Counted from the stretch's first letter, positions 1 through 12,787 are shown. The stretch: DNA of 64,000 nucleotides from Scedosporium boydii (GCA_002221725.1 NJFT01000051.1:1-64000); one strand, 5' to 3'. Made by a program: numbers and translations. The notes: generated by a model not told the origin, from the sequence alone.

Positions 1-3000
1 AAAAAAAAGAAATGAAATCGAAGAAGGGGGCATACTCTCTGCCAGCCGCGGGGATCCGTAGCATCGGATATAAACACGCCGTAATCTGTACCGATCGCGA
101 TAATGGACTTTCCATACGCCGAGAATCCGGTCGCACAATTCACCTGGGCTCGGCAGACTGGAGGTGGGCCTCGCCCTGGGCCATACACTGACTCGAGGTC
201 TCTTATCGCCCGGTCAAGTGGAGTTCCTTCGATGGGGACGCCTGGTTGCTTCCCTATGGCTGCTACTCCATCGTATGCGAACGCGCTGTCAGCGAGCACG
301 CGCAGCCTGAACGGTTCGGCGTTCTGCGAGAATAGCGCCTTTGCATGACGGGTCTTTGCCTCTATGATCTTGTTGCACCAATCCTGTCTGACCTGGGGCG
401 TGGGCGCGTACAGAGTGTACATGTCGTGGCCCAGATGCTTGATTCGGAAGGGATACATGATACGGCCCTCGGAATCAGTCGCCAGAGGCTGGCCTAGTCG
501 AGGCACGCTCGTCGCCGAAACGGTCGGTTCGAGGCCAGGCCTGTCACTGCCATTGGTAGCTATCTTGTTGAGCTTGGTGTCCGAGACGGCGGTTGTAGTT
601 CGACCTAGTGGGGCCGCAATACGGTTTTGCTTCGCCACGGCATCGTCGTTGGTGCTTTCAAGACACAGGAGAGGCATGGGTATGGGCTAAATTTAGGGGA
701 TTTAGACGTCAGCAAAATATTCTCTTCCATCGGGCGAGAAATACAAGACGGGGCGGGGGCTTACCTCTTTTGAAACATCATACTTCTTCTCCCCTCGTCC
801 ATCCTTCAGACTAACAGTCTTTGCCAGAATGAGGTAATGGTCAAACAGGAGAGCATGGGTCTCTACCCATCTGACACCCTTGGAGCCCATCCGTTGAAGA
901 TCGCCCTGGAATAATAGCTCCCGTCCCAAGTGGTCGAGGTTAAGCATAGCTTGGAAACCTGGCCTGAGCACAAGCATTGAGCTAAGCTCCATCATCTCAA
1001 CCTTCTTTTGCATCTCTGCCACCCTCTGATCGCATTCCAGTGTTACTGCGTGAATCTCTTGAATGGCCTTGGCGAGATTCGTCTTTTCTTCACTATCCTG
1101 CAGCATGTTCTTCTCCACAGTAGTGAGAAGAAAACTGTACCGCTGCAGGCGTGTAATGGGAGTCTTGAGGAAATGGGTCCAGTCCAGGCGTTCTGAGCGT
1201 TTATGATTTCGTACTTGCTCAAGGAACTGCCTGAAGAGAATGTTACGGTCGGCTTCCCGCCTAACCAAGAACGTTGCGTACGGGTAGGATGACGCGTATT
1301 CGATATAGACATCCCGCGCTTTTCGAATCCACTCGCGGAATAGATCACTAAAGCCGACAATCCATGGGCCCTGCTCTTGTTGACGGTATTTAAGCTGTGC
1401 AAGTAAGTGGTCTTTGTTGGTTTCTTGGACGCCATCAACTTTTCCGAAAACGGTCTTGAGGAACTTGTCGATCTTGGCAGGTGCAATGATGGGCGGCTGA
1501 AGAGTGCGCAGACGATCTCTATAGAGTACCCGCAATACTTCGAGTTGGTTCATGTAGCCCTCCTCACTCGTGACGATCTCGTGAAGCACATTCTGCCGTT
1601 CAATCTCCTTCTTGTGTTTGCCCTCGATGCTTTCCTTGGTCAGCTTGAAGAACGTCGCCCAATCTTCTTGTTTCACAGAGTCCTCGGCCAACAGATCATC
1701 GAGATTCGCCTTCTTTAGCGTGCGAGTGCAGTGGTACGAATAGCAACGGCCCGGTGATTCACACTCGTGTAGCTTAGGCGCATAGCAGCCTGAGCCTGAC
1801 AGCTGCCACAGAACACCAGATATCGACCCCGGTGCGAACTTCACCCATTCCTCCTCGGGCACCAGGATACCGGATTCCAGCATCATAGTCACCACTCGGG
1901 CAGACAGTGTCTCGGCATCGGCAACATTCATCGTCGGAACTTTGCTAGTGAACAACTTGATAAGGCCTTCCTCAATCGTCTTCTTTTTCAGGTCAGGCTC
2001 GCCTTCTGTCATTTCCCGCATCCAATTGGCAATGCTGCTCAGAGCCCAGGGTTCGGCGCATCGCTTGAGATCCTGAGAGGTCAGCTTCGAGGGGATGAAC
2101 TTGCGTTTGCGGCCCGTGGGTAGTGTTATCATGTCGTAAGTAACAGCAGAACCGGTTTCGTAGTCGAAAGAGGCCGAGTTTTGTTTGCCGTGTTGGGCTT
2201 GGCGATACTGTCGCCTTCTTTCCTCAGCGGCATCGGTCCTAGAACGAGATGGAGTTTGAACGGGTGGGGTGGTGGTGTGGCTAGTGAGCGAGATGGATCT
2301 TTCGACCTGGGTGTGCGCCGGTGCAGATAGAGCATTGTATACCTCCAGACCCTCCTGACCTTGCCCACGGGAGTCCAAACCCCATGGTTGATTCTGCTGA
2401 TATTGGCCTTGGCTAGAAGTCGAGGCTGGCTGAAGTGATAGTGTGTCAAGCATCGGCAAAGCGGGCAATGGGCGGCTTGATAAACCAGGGTGGTAGAAGA
2501 TATCGGGATAGTCGTCCTTGTATGGCGATTCGCTCCCGCTCTGCCTTGAATGCAGCGAGGCCTGCTCCTCCCCATCTTCCGCTGGCGGACGGTACGAGCT
2601 GGCAGGCTGGAGCCCGCCGGCTCCGGGGTAGTCCATATCTGCCTGTGGCAAAGCCTGGGCAGGACCCCCCTGACCTTCATAACCTCCGAAGAAGCCATAC
2701 GAAGGAAGAGCAGGTAATGGTCTATCGTCTGTCAACCCAACATCGTTTCCGTACGTGAGGTTGCCTGCATAGCCCCCACTGAACAAGCCAAGGTCCATGC
2801 CTCCAAAATCACTGTCACTGCTCTCTTCGTCATCCTGCCTCCTTCCACCGTGATCCGACGGTACCGGTATCAGGTCCGAATGCGGGTATGGTGCACCACT
2901 AAACCTTCGGTCTTCCATCTCGGCTTGTTGCATAGCTAACACACCTGCCGTCCCCTCAGGGTCACTTTCTTCCTCGAGTCGATACGGGGAGCGAACATTC

Positions 3001-4286
3001 GATGCTGAAGATTGTAGCTGAACGGAAATTGATGCCCGGGTTGGATCAGATGTGGGAGTATTGGGATCGTATTGCCGCAGGTGTTCGATATCTTCATCTG
3101 ATAATTGGGCTCCGTTGATTGGCGTAGGTCGGTCGCGACGTACGGATCCCCCCAATTCTGCTTCAATGTCCTGGATAATCGTATCTTGGGCTAGTAGTTC
3201 ATCAGTTAAATCGTCATCTCTTGCAGCACCATTTGAATTCCAGAGGAGCTCATCCTGATGCGCGTCGATGGGTCGGCTTGGAAGGGGAGCATTTGTGGGA
3301 TGTCGCTGGATGCCCGAAGTGGTTTGCGGCGGCGGAGATGGCAGCTGCGAGGTGCGGGAGTTTGATCGAGAAGTCCTATTGTAAAACGAAGTCGGATCGT
3401 TCACAGAATAACCGGGTCCAGCAGGCATTTGTGAGAGGTGGGGGTACGGCACAGAATCGCTCGCAGCAGCGTAAGGGGTGGTGAGGGCGGGGCTGTTGGT
3501 GCTCGGTGAATACGCGCCGTAAGGAGCGCTATTGTAAGAGGCGGAGTAGGCAGACGGATCGTAACTCGAAACTTGGGAGGACGACGACACATTGTGGAGC
3601 GGTGGGCTCGGCAATGGGTTCTCATACTGAGGTGTGGCAGGTGTAGTCGCTTGGCTTGAACTTGGAAAGGCAGGTGAGTATGCAGTACTGGGCGAGCCAT
3701 ATGCCGCCTGCGACGGCGCGTAATGCGAAGAGTAGTTGTTGTAACCGTGGTATGTCGCATTCCTTTGGGGAACCGCTGTGCTCGCATAGGCGGCGGGATT
3801 ATATGCTTGGGGGGTGTAGTTGGTCGTGGACTGCGGCGGAGCCTGTTGGGTCAGGGAGGTGCTAGGTTGGATGAGATTGGAATATTGAGGCTGCTGGGCA
3901 GGATGATATGGTAAAGATGTCGACTGCGACCTTGCAAAATGCTGCGGATTGTAGGACGACGGGGATGAGAGTTGGTAGGAGGAGGACGGCTGATACTGGC
4001 CCTGGTAGGACGGCGTGAAGTTGCTGACCAAGGAGGAAGGTTCAGTTGGGCTCGTCAGAAACAGCTCTTCCTCCCCTCGTGCGGGTGGCGGCGGTGGTAG
4101 TAACGGCGCATTCTGAAAGACTTGAGATGACGACTGTGCCGATCCAAACAGAGCGGCATCATCGCCTTGATTGAAACTAGGCCGTCGCGTTGGATAGGAG
4201 GCATGGTCGTTCGACTGGTTTGCAACCGGATACTGAACAGGTGGAACATGGCCGTAGCGGCGCTGATCATCTCCTCGGAACGACAT
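1..4286 (-). CDS. ROM2: Rho1 guanine-nucleotide exchange factor, partial at left edge
   Basis: Activates Rho1 GTPase at the plasma membrane in the cell-wall integrity pathway (family knowledge). Exons read as complement of 765..4286 and 36..686, joined in phase 0 by a 78-nt intron (687..764). A further donor, GTATGC, sits at 35..30, so the rest lies off the left edge. About 1391 residues are visible. Residues 1-700 are Ser/Pro/Gln/Tyr-rich and low in complexity. A DEP-like domain follows at about 735-830. The DH catalytic domain runs from about 893 to 1095 and includes the TPITRLQRYSFLL helix. The PH domain, from about 1120, is interrupted by the intron. The start of the citron-homology (CNH) domain is seen near the edge (motif IIAIGTDYGVFISDA). 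The start is the first ATG of the open frame. Its 5' side faces SOD1 across 3.6 kb. ROM1/ROM2 cannot be separated here. Confidence 0.94.
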
Positions 4287-5444
4287 AGTTATCGGCGTCC
4301 TCGATAGACTCTCCTCGGTCCGTTGTTTATCGACAAAAACGGCGAGCCAAGCCAGCGGCCCCGAGAGTAATCAAGAGATGAGTCGCTCGTTCACTCCGTT
4401 GCTAGGTCGGGCGAGAGTAGATGGTGTTCGTGGAGGGTGTTGGTTTGGGGGAGTTTTCCGTGTAAGTACACTCTGTTGTAGGTAGCAGGTCGAATGGTAG
4501 TCACTCCATCGGTCCTTCCGTGAAGAAAATTACCACGAAACGATTTGCGCAGGACGGGTTGTGTTGAAGGGCTCGTCAGGATATCGCAAGGCGGAGATGG
4601 CTCGCCAGCCACAATTAGGACGACTGGAAGGACTGGGGCGCTGTCGGGGGTAGGCGTCGGCGTGGGCGGGGTGTGTATGAGACAGGGCAGACTGATGCAG
4701 ACGTTCGCGAAGTATCTCGAGAGGGATTATCCTCGATGCGGCGCGATCGAAGACGACCCAGCAAAGAGACAGATCTTATCGGCCGATGCAGTTGTTTTTG
4801 GCTCTCCCGCTGGCCATAACAATTTTGAAGTGGAAGCTGTTGTTTCGTGTGTCTGCAGGCAGGCTGGGGTAGAGGATGGGTTCAAGACGAGTGGTAGGAG
4901 AGCCAGGCCAATCGAGGTGGTGTCCTGGGCCAGGCGTGGAGGTGCGTGCGTCGAATGCCCGCTTGTGCGGTGCGAGCGTTGTTCTCAGAGAAGCAGGATT
5001 TGAAGTACTCCGTACCTAAAACTTGACTGCGAAGTACACTACGAAGTAACTTGCTTAGGGTGGGCGGCAATTATGGGAGGCAGAACCAAAGCTAAAAAAA
5101 AAAACCGTTCAATGTTCTTTTGGGGCCATGGGTGGGGACGGAAGGAGGGATTACACACCAAAAGGCAGGGACAAGTCACGAGTCACAACAACGATTGTAC
5201 TTCGTACTTCGTCGTGTGTAATTGCCTCAGTAATTGTGTCTCACCCAGGGAAGGAACGTTAAACTCATTTATTACTCATGTCGCCAGCACGTTCTTTCTC
5301 CAAGTCTCGACGCTCATGGAGCTATCATTAATACCCGTTATCCACGTGTAGTTTTTTTGGCGCTTGGGATCAAACAATCTGATCGATTGATGCTAATTCA
5401 TGGTGCTCGTATTGTACCGAGAGACTCTCATGTGTGAAAAAGTC
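4287..5444. other. ROM2 leader/promoter side, no gene seen
   Basis: Non-coding as far as I can tell. The first few hundred bases upstream of the ROM2 ATG probably hold its 5' leader. The longest open frame (4545..5003, +) has no family resemblance. Two exact TACGAAGTA-type motifs (5040..5048 and 5198..5206) and one TACTCCGTA variant (5006..5014) lie here, with a short A-tract near 5093. Confidence 0.5.
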
Positions 5445-5802
5445 CTACAGCGTAGTGTGTACCCACCGAGAGTTGGAACAACGCTCACGATCGTATTCCA
5501 GGCCAAGCATCGAATCCCGAGCAACTCCGTTGGACGCGTCAGAAGCGATATCTTTTCCTGGATACCTCAGCACCCAAGCAGGAGAGTCGTCCCGAGTCCG
5601 AGGCACAATATTCTCCAGGCCCAGCGACAAGGGAACAGCGCTCGAATTGATATTAAAGGACAGAGGCACATTAACAAAATGCCCCTGTCATGGAGGAGCA
5701 ATTGCAACGTTGGAGTCCTGCATCAATACGCAGGTATAGTTTACGACTTACGTGTTCGCACACTTCTGCCAAGACGTTCCAGGTCAGATATCCCCGGCTC
5801 AT
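5445..5802 (-). CDS. possible small two-exon gene of unknown function
   Basis: Exon 5752..5802 begins with ATG and ends in CAC before GTAAGT. A 67-nt intron ends in CATGACAG at 5685, and exon 5445..5684 continues in phase to TAG, giving 96 residues. The second exon reads like ordinary protein (contains VPLSLGLENIVPRTRDDSP and a charged, Cys-containing tail) rather than low-complexity shadow. I do not recognise a family. There is no clear signal peptide, and upstream exons could be missing. It may be a relic of a larger gene, since an alternative short reading of the intron gives an in-frame stop. Treat it as a hypothesis only. Confidence 0.25.
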
Positions 5803-7941
5803 ACGGAGGTCCTAACCAAGACGCGATGCAGTCAGACAACATGAGCGCAGTCTAGACAGCACAGCGGCCCCAAAGTGTATAAAATCGTTTCCTTGGCCAA
5901 TAAGCTTCAATGTTTCACCACTAGGCTATTTTCCAGGTAATGTCCGGAACTCCTTTTGATAGGTCTCATGTCTGCTGGATATTGGATTTCGCTTTGCATA
6001 TCTGTTGGAGGGGCAGACGAGACTGTCTTGTCAGTATGTCGTGTGAAATACTGATATTCAGGTAATCTTTTGGCATTTCTCGACTACATCAATAGTTATT
6101 GTCCTTTAGCCATCAACTTATCGCATCATGAGGCGACAGTCAGCCCCGTCGTTCCTGTCCTAGTCACCAACAATCCACCTCAGTATTAGCTTTCCTGACA
6201 CGTAATTATCGGTCTGCAATACGCCTACCCTCACTTGGCCAGCCTCAACAAGGAAATCTCGCATACCCACGCCAGAGAAATCTTGCATGTACGAGCAAGG
6301 TGCAAGCCAGGGATGTCATAAGGCTGAATACGCCCCACCCACGCTCGATATCCATGAAAAATATGCACACCGTCCTCGGACGACGGACATAGGAACGTCT
6401 TCCAGATGACACTGGGGTTGGAAAGAACTGAGCACCATCTAAGACACAGCCTGGCTGCAGCACAGACCTTTCTCTTCCTGAAAGGTCTTAAAGAGGACTC
6501 CCCAAGTCAGTCGTGTTCCAAGTCTCCATCACACCTGGGCTTTTTGCCATTGTGTTTCCAGGCCTCAAGTGCTATCGCCTGGCAGTTTATATCAGTCCGT
6601 CACGCCATCACTCCTTCGGCACCTAAAAGTACTCTGTGTTGGTGGTCGGTTACCCCAGATGCTGTGAAACTAATCGAACGCTTGTTTTGCGAATTCTCAT
6701 TTCACAAGCTTCGGGCCTTCTCTATCCGTGACTATTACTGAGTGCAAAAGACGAATTGTCGAACCCGGCATCTCCACTCGCTGGACTGATAAAAATCGCG
6801 GAGATGGTTTCATGAGCACTTCGAGAACGCCGTCTCCTACGCTAGTCCTCGAAGGGCCGTGGTGGGATGATCCGTTCTAATCTAGACAATCCCAGGTCTC
6901 ATATCCGTTCAGTGGACACCCCACGATGGGAGGGGGAAGCCTTAGCTATTTATGTTTCTAAGTTTAGCTGGCAGAAAGTGGCCCACCCGCACACTCCAAA
7001 CCCCAGTGAGAGGCTTGCCAGCCATGCCCGAACTCATCAATGTCCATCGACGTTTATCAGAGCAGACTGCTTTGGACACAACTCCATCTCGTATTGCAGA
7101 CGCAATATTAGCAACAGGATCATGACAGATGGAACATATCTAGTACCATGCACCTTCTCTTTATGTTAAGCTAACCGCAGTTGCTGACGTTCCCGAGTAC
7201 CTTCTTTCAAGCGCCAGGAGCTCCTTCCACGACATGGATGAAACCAAACAGTAGATCCCACATCTGAAGAAGGTGCGTTGAAATTGTTTTGATACGTGAG
7301 AGCCAAAGCTACTTCCAGAGCTACACTGCACTGGAACGGAAACACTTCCGAGCTCATGCTCACTTCCATGAGTTCCATGTATTACCACATCCCATGACTT
7401 GAGCCAGCAGACCCGCCTCTTGTTGCCGGACTCTACGAAGTTGGTTAGACAATGGGGCTCTCCATCAATCACCCAAACATCACCTAAAGTGGAGTTGCCC
7501 CCCTCCCTCGACCAGCACAAAACTATCAATGATGGCCCAATTGCATCACCTCCCCGGTGAAGTTACATACAATTGTAGTAGGAGAGTGCTGTGTAAACCA
7601 CGAAAGTTGGGTTTGTAAGCAGCATCTCCGAGATCTTCTTACGTACCGCTTCAGTTACAATGACGCATGTTAAATCCCGTTGTTAGAAACGTACATTGGA
7701 CAATTGGAAGCTTGTGGACTGGAGCGGGGCACTCGTTTCCCCGCTGCCGGACAGACATCGGATCTCCGACTCTTTCCTTCTTCTTGGTTCTCTGCATCTG
7801 GAGCAGTTCCTGAATCTCTTCATTTCCTTTAATTCCCAAAGATTTCCTCTAGTCTTCACGTCAAATCCATCAACATCCGCCCACTTTCCATCTCGGAAAC
7901 ACACTCCAATCATCAACCAGGTAGTACAAATCTAATTCAAA
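5803..7941. other. intergenic, includes SOD1 promoter and leader
   Basis: No supported gene. Open frames at 6406..6741 (+) and 7161..7529 (-) show no recognisable domain. The last 200 bases before 7942 are pyrimidine-rich and end in an A-rich start context (TTCAAAATGG), as expected for the leader of a well-expressed fungal gene. Confidence 0.5.
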
Positions 7942-8809
7942 ATGGTCAAGGCTGGTAAGTTAGCTCTATTTGTACATCCAACCCCACCATGCCGTCTATC
8001 AAGGTGTTTTGGAGGGTGGTGTTCGTCCTACTTTCTATGAGCACATTTGCGGGCCTTTCTGCAAGGCACGACGTGGCGAGCCCCGGGAAGCTTAAATCGA
8101 TCCTCCATGTCGGGCCATTATTCGCTAACGGAATGGATTAACTAGTCTGCGTCGTTCGAGGCGACTCGAATATCAAGGGCACTATTGTCTTCGAGCAGGA
8201 CTCCGAGTCCGCCCCCACCAAGATCTCCTGGGACATCTCTGGCCACGATCCCAACGCCAAGCGTGGCATGCACATCCACACCTTCGGCGACAATACCAAC
8301 GGCTGCACTTCTGCCGGTCCTCACTGTACGTGCCCTTTTGACACACTTGGACCATGCTATAGGCACAAGTGCCATTATACCGTGACTGAAAGGACAGTTG
8401 CTAACGTCATTGTTATCAGTCAACCCCTATGGCAAGAACCACGGTGCTCCTCAGGACTCGGACCGTCACGTCGGAGATCTCGGCAACATCGAGACTGATG
8501 CCCAGGGTAACTCCAAGGGCTCCGTCACCGATAGCCTTGTCAAGCTGATTGGCCCCGAGAGCGTCGTCGGCGTATGATTAATCCCAATTCGTTCCTGCGA
8601 CTTACATAGATGCTAACGGTTTGCCTAGCGTACCATCGTTGTCCACGCTGGTACTGATGACCTCGGCAAGGGAGGAAACGAGGAGAGTCTGAAGACTGGC
8701 AACGCCGGCCCCCGCCCCGCCTGCGGTAAGTTCTGACATGCTATGCGTTGCATGTATGTGTAGCCGCAGCTAACTGGGATGCATAGGTGTCATTGGTATC
8801 TCCGCTTAA
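7942..8809 (+). CDS. SOD1: Cu/Zn superoxide dismutase, cytosolic
   Basis: Dismutates superoxide to oxygen and hydrogen peroxide in the cytosol. Five exons (7942..7954, 8146..8325, 8420..8571, 8629..8725, 8787..8809) give 154 residues, the usual length. Copper ligands are His47, His49, His64 and His121. Zinc ligands are His64, His72, His81 and Asp84. The disulfide pair is Cys58 and Cys147. The first motif reads [20 protein letters not shown], with Thr50 where Glu or Gln is more usual next to the copper site. There is no targeting peptide. The very short first (13 nt) and last (23 nt) exons are typical of fungal SOD1 genes. All introns are GT-AG, and exon 1 is followed by a 191-nt intron. Confidence 0.97.
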
Positions 8810-10120
8810 GCTGTCGTTGAAGCTCCCCGATGGGACGACGCCACAGTCAACAGAAAGGGTTCCACCAATTTGGTAAATAAGGCCATTGTATCTTGAACAC
8901 CAACTATGATAGTCTAGTGCAGACCAGAAAATAGTATTGCCAACGGCTTAATTCGTTGACAGTCCCTTCGATGGCGTTAAGTTTCGAAGTGCGAGCTGAT
9001 CCCGATAGCTTGGGGAAATGTTGGTGGTTGCTTCAGGAGAATCGAAGCTAAGCTAAGCTCTAGAGCTTTGGGCAACACAGTATAAAATTTCTTACTGTGA
9101 GGGGTAGAGCCAACATGACGCCTTTTCAAAGAGCTCCAAAGCCCTGGACAATACGCAATGTCTAGCGTTGTGAATGTCATTGTCCATAAATCGTGACCTG
9201 CTCCAAGCTGACCAGGGTCAATGCCACAAAACGGCGAAGTTGCTAAACGCCCAGCTCCCTTCTCAATCCCTTTGGAGCCGGAATCGAACGTAGTTTTCAA
9301 ATTACTGAAATTCGCAAGAAATTAGATTCAGACATTATAGAACAGCTCTGCAGAACTGATCGGTTCTCGGGACATCAATAGATTATTCTGATTCAACATT
9401 GAACAATGTGAACAAAAAGGAGCATCAATGGCATTTAAAAATACAACGTACTTCTAAAGGACACTTGGGTTTTGTACCACGGAGTGACGCAACGAGGACT
9501 GGGGCAGGCGAGGGCGGTTTCATCGACCCCGCAATCCCCATCAGCTGGCGGCAACAATTGCGCCACTTGGCCTGGCCTGGCCTCGCCCTGGAGCAATGGA
9601 AGCTAGGGGTGCTCAGGTCCCTGAAACGGCCAATTAATCGACTGCCCCAGTGGGTGAAGAGTTCATGCTCTTATTCTCGTCGATGTGGAGTTCAATATTA
9701 ACACGTCAACCCTTCACCGTCTCTATTGATCAATACTTTCACCTATCCCTTAGTTCATCGCCTCACCTCTCAATCATCTTCTCCCCTTCAAGACCTCTCT
9801 GGTCTGCTGCTATCCCTAGAGTATACTTCTGCTATATAAGCAAACTCCCAAGTCTGTTAGGTATGTACCCCCGGAGCTTTTGCGCCTTGTCAACCCTACT
9901 CCGGAGTGCTCGCCTGATCTTCTAAACTCCATGATTCCATTGAACGTCATTGTCTTGAACCCCAATCCCTTGGCAGTGAGCCCCTGAAGTGCAAGCTACA
10001 CTTTTCTCCTACAAGTCTAGTCTTTCAACTACTATGATAGGCCTACCAAGTAGCTAACTGGTTGGCCGTACTCTGTCTAGGACCCTTCTTCACGGCCTAC
10101 CCCTCTCCACGGATACCGCA
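8810..10120. other. SOD1 3' region and Tudor-SN promoter
   Basis: 1.3 kb without a supportable gene. The part next to 8810 should hold the SOD1 3' end. From about 9700 to 10120 the strand is C/T-rich, as in fungal promoters and leaders. Short open frames on both strands show no known domain. Confidence 0.5.
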
Positions 10121-12787
10121 ATGGCTACCGGTAAACAGCTTCTCGGTTACTGCAAAAGCGTTCTTAGCGGCGACACTCTCATCATTGGGAACCCGAACAA
10201 TGCCGCCGCCGAACGCACGTTGTCCCTCGCCTACGTCAGCGCACCCCACCTGAAGAAGGAGGGTGACGAGCCCTTCGCCTTCCAGTCTCGCGAGTTCATC
10301 AGAAACATTGCCTTAGGAAAGCCCGTCCTCTTCACCGTACTCTATACGATTCCTACCACGGGCCGCGAGTTCGGCGTTGTCAAGGTCAAGGATGGCCCTG
10401 ATTTGCCTGACGAGCTTATCAAGGAAGGCTGGGTTAAGGTCAGGGAAGATGCTGGCAGGAAGGAATCCTCTGAAGAGATTCTTGAGCGATTGGATAGCCT
10501 CCGCAACCTCGAATCCGACGCCAAGGCCCAGGGCAAGGGTCTATGGTCGGGCGCCAGCGGCGTGATTGAGGTTCAGAACGACCTTGGAGATCCTAGCTTC
10601 CTGAAGGAATGGTCTGGAAAAACGGTCGAGGGCATTGTTGAGCGTGTCCTAGGAGGCGACCGTCTCCTGACGCGTATCCTGCTATCTGATAAGAAGCACC
10701 TACAAGTCATGACCCTTGTTGCCGGTATCCGCACCCCCTCTACTCAGCGAACGATCCCATCCACGGGACAGGTCCAACCAGCTGAGGAGTTCGGCAACGA
10801 GGCCAAGGCTTACGTTGAGTCCCGCCTTCTTCAGAGGCAAATCAAGGTTCACATTGTCGGAGCTAGCCCTCAGGGCCAACTCGTCGCCGAGATCATCCAC
10901 CCCCGAGGTAACATCGCCGAGTTCCTCTTGCAGGATGGCCTTGCGAGGTGTAACGACTTCCATTCCACAATGCTCGGTCCCAAGATGGCTGCTCTTCGGG
11001 CGGCAGAGAAGCAGGCCCAGTCCAAGAAGCTTCGGTTGCATAAGAACCACGTCAGCAAGGAAGGTGGTGCCGGAGCTATGGATATGATTGTCGCCAAGGT
11101 CATCAGCGCCGACACCATTGTCGTGCGCAACAAGGTTGGCGATGTCGACAAGCGGATCAGTATTAGCAGCGTGAGGGGCCCACGGACCAATGAAGCCAGC
11201 GAGGCTCCTTTCAGGGACGAGGCCAAGGAGTTCCTCCGCAAGCGTGTGATCGGCAAGCACGTCCACATCAGCATCGACGGGTCGAAACCCGCAACGGATG
11301 ATTTCGAATCTCGCGATGTTGCTACCATAACTGAGAAGGGAAAGAACGTGGGTCTTCTCCTAGTACAGGAGGGATGGGCATCCGTAATCAGGCACAGAAA
11401 GGACGACACAGACCGTGCCCCTAACTACGACGAACTCCTGGCTGCTCAAGAAACAGCGAAGACAGAGAAGAAGGGAATGTGGTCCGGAAAGCCATCCAAG
11501 GCGAAGCAGTATGCCGACGCATCGGAGTCGGCTCAAAAGGCCAAGGTCCAGCTCGCATCCCTACAACGACAACGCAAGATTCCCGGCGTGGTTGATTTCT
11601 GCAGGTCTGGGTCGCGGTTTGTCATCCTCATCCCCAAGGAAAGCATCAAGATTACCTTGGTTCTTGGCGGAATCCGCGCGCCCAGAGCTCCTCGCCTACC
11701 CAATGACAAGGGTGAGCCTTTTGGCCAGGAAGCCCTTGACCTTGCCAACCGCCGTTGCAATCAGCGGGACTGCGAGGTAGACATTCACGATATCGACAAG
11801 GTTGGTGGGTTCATTGGCGCGCTCTACATCAACCGCGAGAACTTTGCCAAGCTGTTGGTCGAGGAAGGTCTCGCTTCGGTCCACGCTTATTCGGCCGAGA
11901 GATCTGGCAATGCGGCCGAGCTGTTCGCGGCTGAGAAGAAGGCCAAGGAGGGTAGGAAGGGCATGTGGCATGACTGGGACCCCTCGCAGGAGGAGGGCGA
12001 AGAGGAGGAAGCACCTGCGGAAGCATCTAACGGAGCGGAAGATACTGGTGCTAAGAAACCCACGGACTATCGCGACGTTATCGTCACCAGCATTGACGAG
12101 AATGGGAAGCTGAAGCTTCAAGAAATCGGACAAGGAACTGCCGCTCTTGAAACTCTCATGTCTGCCTTCAAAAAGTTCCACCTCGACCCCAAGAACAACA
12201 CCCCCCTCAAGGACGCCCCCAACCGCGGGGATTACGTCGCAGCCAAGTTCTCCGCGGACGGACAGTGGTACCGCGCCCGTATCCGATCGAACGACAGGAC
12301 CGCCAAGGTAGCCGAGGTCGTCTACATCGATTACGGCAACAGCGAGAAGATCCCCTGGCCGAACCTGAGGCCCCTCTCGCAGCCCGAGTTCAACACGCAG
12401 AAGCTCAAGGCGCAGGCCATTGACGCGTCGCTGTCCTTTGTCCAGCTACCCACGGCGCCGCACTACTTCGCCGACGCCCTCGGTTTTATTAACGAGATCA
12501 CGGAGGGCAAGAGGCTGGTCGGCAGCTTCGACCATGTCGATTCCAAGGAGGGCGTGAGCTACGTTACGCTCTACGACCCTAAGTCTTCCAACGAGCTCCC
12601 TGGACCTTTCGAGTCGATCAACCGAGACGTCGTTGCGGGTGGCTACGGCATGGTTGCGAGGAAGTTGAAGGCTTGGGAGCGTAACAAGGCGTTTGAGGGA
12701 ATCCTGAAGAACCTGCGCGAGGTTGAAGACGATGCTAAGAAGCAGAGGCTCGGAATGTGGGAGTATGGCGATATCACCGAGGACTAA
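10121..12787 (+). CDS. SND1: Tudor staphylococcal-nuclease protein (SND1/Tudor-SN)
   Basis: Multidomain RNA-binding protein known from transcription co-activation, RISC and stress-granule biology in other eukaryotes. A single open exon encodes 888 residues. Four staphylococcal-nuclease-like repeats begin near residues 9, 169, 320 and 487, each ending in a KKG/RKGMW-type segment. An acidic linker lies at about 620-640. A Tudor domain follows at about 695-760 (GDYVAAKFSADGQWYRARI, then VYIDYGN with its aromatic-cage residues), and a split fifth nuclease fold ends the protein at RLGMWEYG. Length and order match the family. The nuclease repeats of this family usually lack the full catalytic triad; I did not verify each residue. 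The lack of introns in 2.7 kb is unlike the neighbouring genes. Codon use is GC3-rich, suggesting good expression. Confidence 0.95.
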   Translation: MATGKQLLGYCKSVLSGDTLIIGNPNNAAAERTLSLAYVSAPHLKKEGDEPFAFQSREFIRNIALGKPVLFTVLYTIPTTGREFGVVKVKDGPDLPDELIKEGWVKVREDAGRKESSEEILERLDSLRNLESDAKAQGKGLWSGASGVIEVQNDLGDPSFLKEWSGKTVEGIVERVLGGDRLLTRILLSDKKHLQVMTLVAGIRTPSTQRTIPSTGQVQPAEEFGNEAKAYVESRLLQRQIKVHIVGASPQGQLVAEIIHPRGNIAEFLLQDGLARCNDFHSTMLGPKMAALRAAEKQAQSKKLRLHKNHVSKEGGAGAMDMIVAKVISADTIVVRNKVGDVDKRISISSVRGPRTNEASEAPFRDEAKEFLRKRVIGKHVHISIDGSKPATDDFESRDVATITEKGKNVGLLLVQEGWASVIRHRKDDTDRAPNYDELLAAQETAKTEKKGMWSGKPSKAKQYADASESAQKAKVQLASLQRQRKIPGVVDFCRSGSRFVILIPKESIKITLVLGGIRAPRAPRLPNDKGEPFGQEALDLANRRCNQRDCEVDIHDIDKVGGFIGALYINRENFAKLLVEEGLASVHAYSAERSGNAAELFAAEKKAKEGRKGMWHDWDPSQEEGEEEEAPAEASNGAEDTGAKKPTDYRDVIVTSIDENGKLKLQEIGQGTAALETLMSAFKKFHLDPKNNTPLKDAPNRGDYVAAKFSADGQWYRARIRSNDRTAKVAEVVYIDYGNSEKIPWPNLRPLSQPEFNTQKLKAQAIDASLSFVQLPTAPHYFADALGFINEITEGKRLVGSFDHVDSKEGVSYVTLYDPKSSNELPGPFESINRDVVAGGYGMVARKLKAWERNKAFEGILKNLREVEDDAKKQRLGMWEYGDITED

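Noticed and set aside
4545..5003. 152-codon plus-strand frame upstream of ROM2
   Set aside because: Low-complexity Gly/Val start, no family, and lies in the probable ROM2 leader/promoter.
9265..9300. tRNA T-arm-like GTTCGATTCCGG on the minus strand
   Set aside because: T-stem does not pair and no acceptor or anticodon stem could be drawn.
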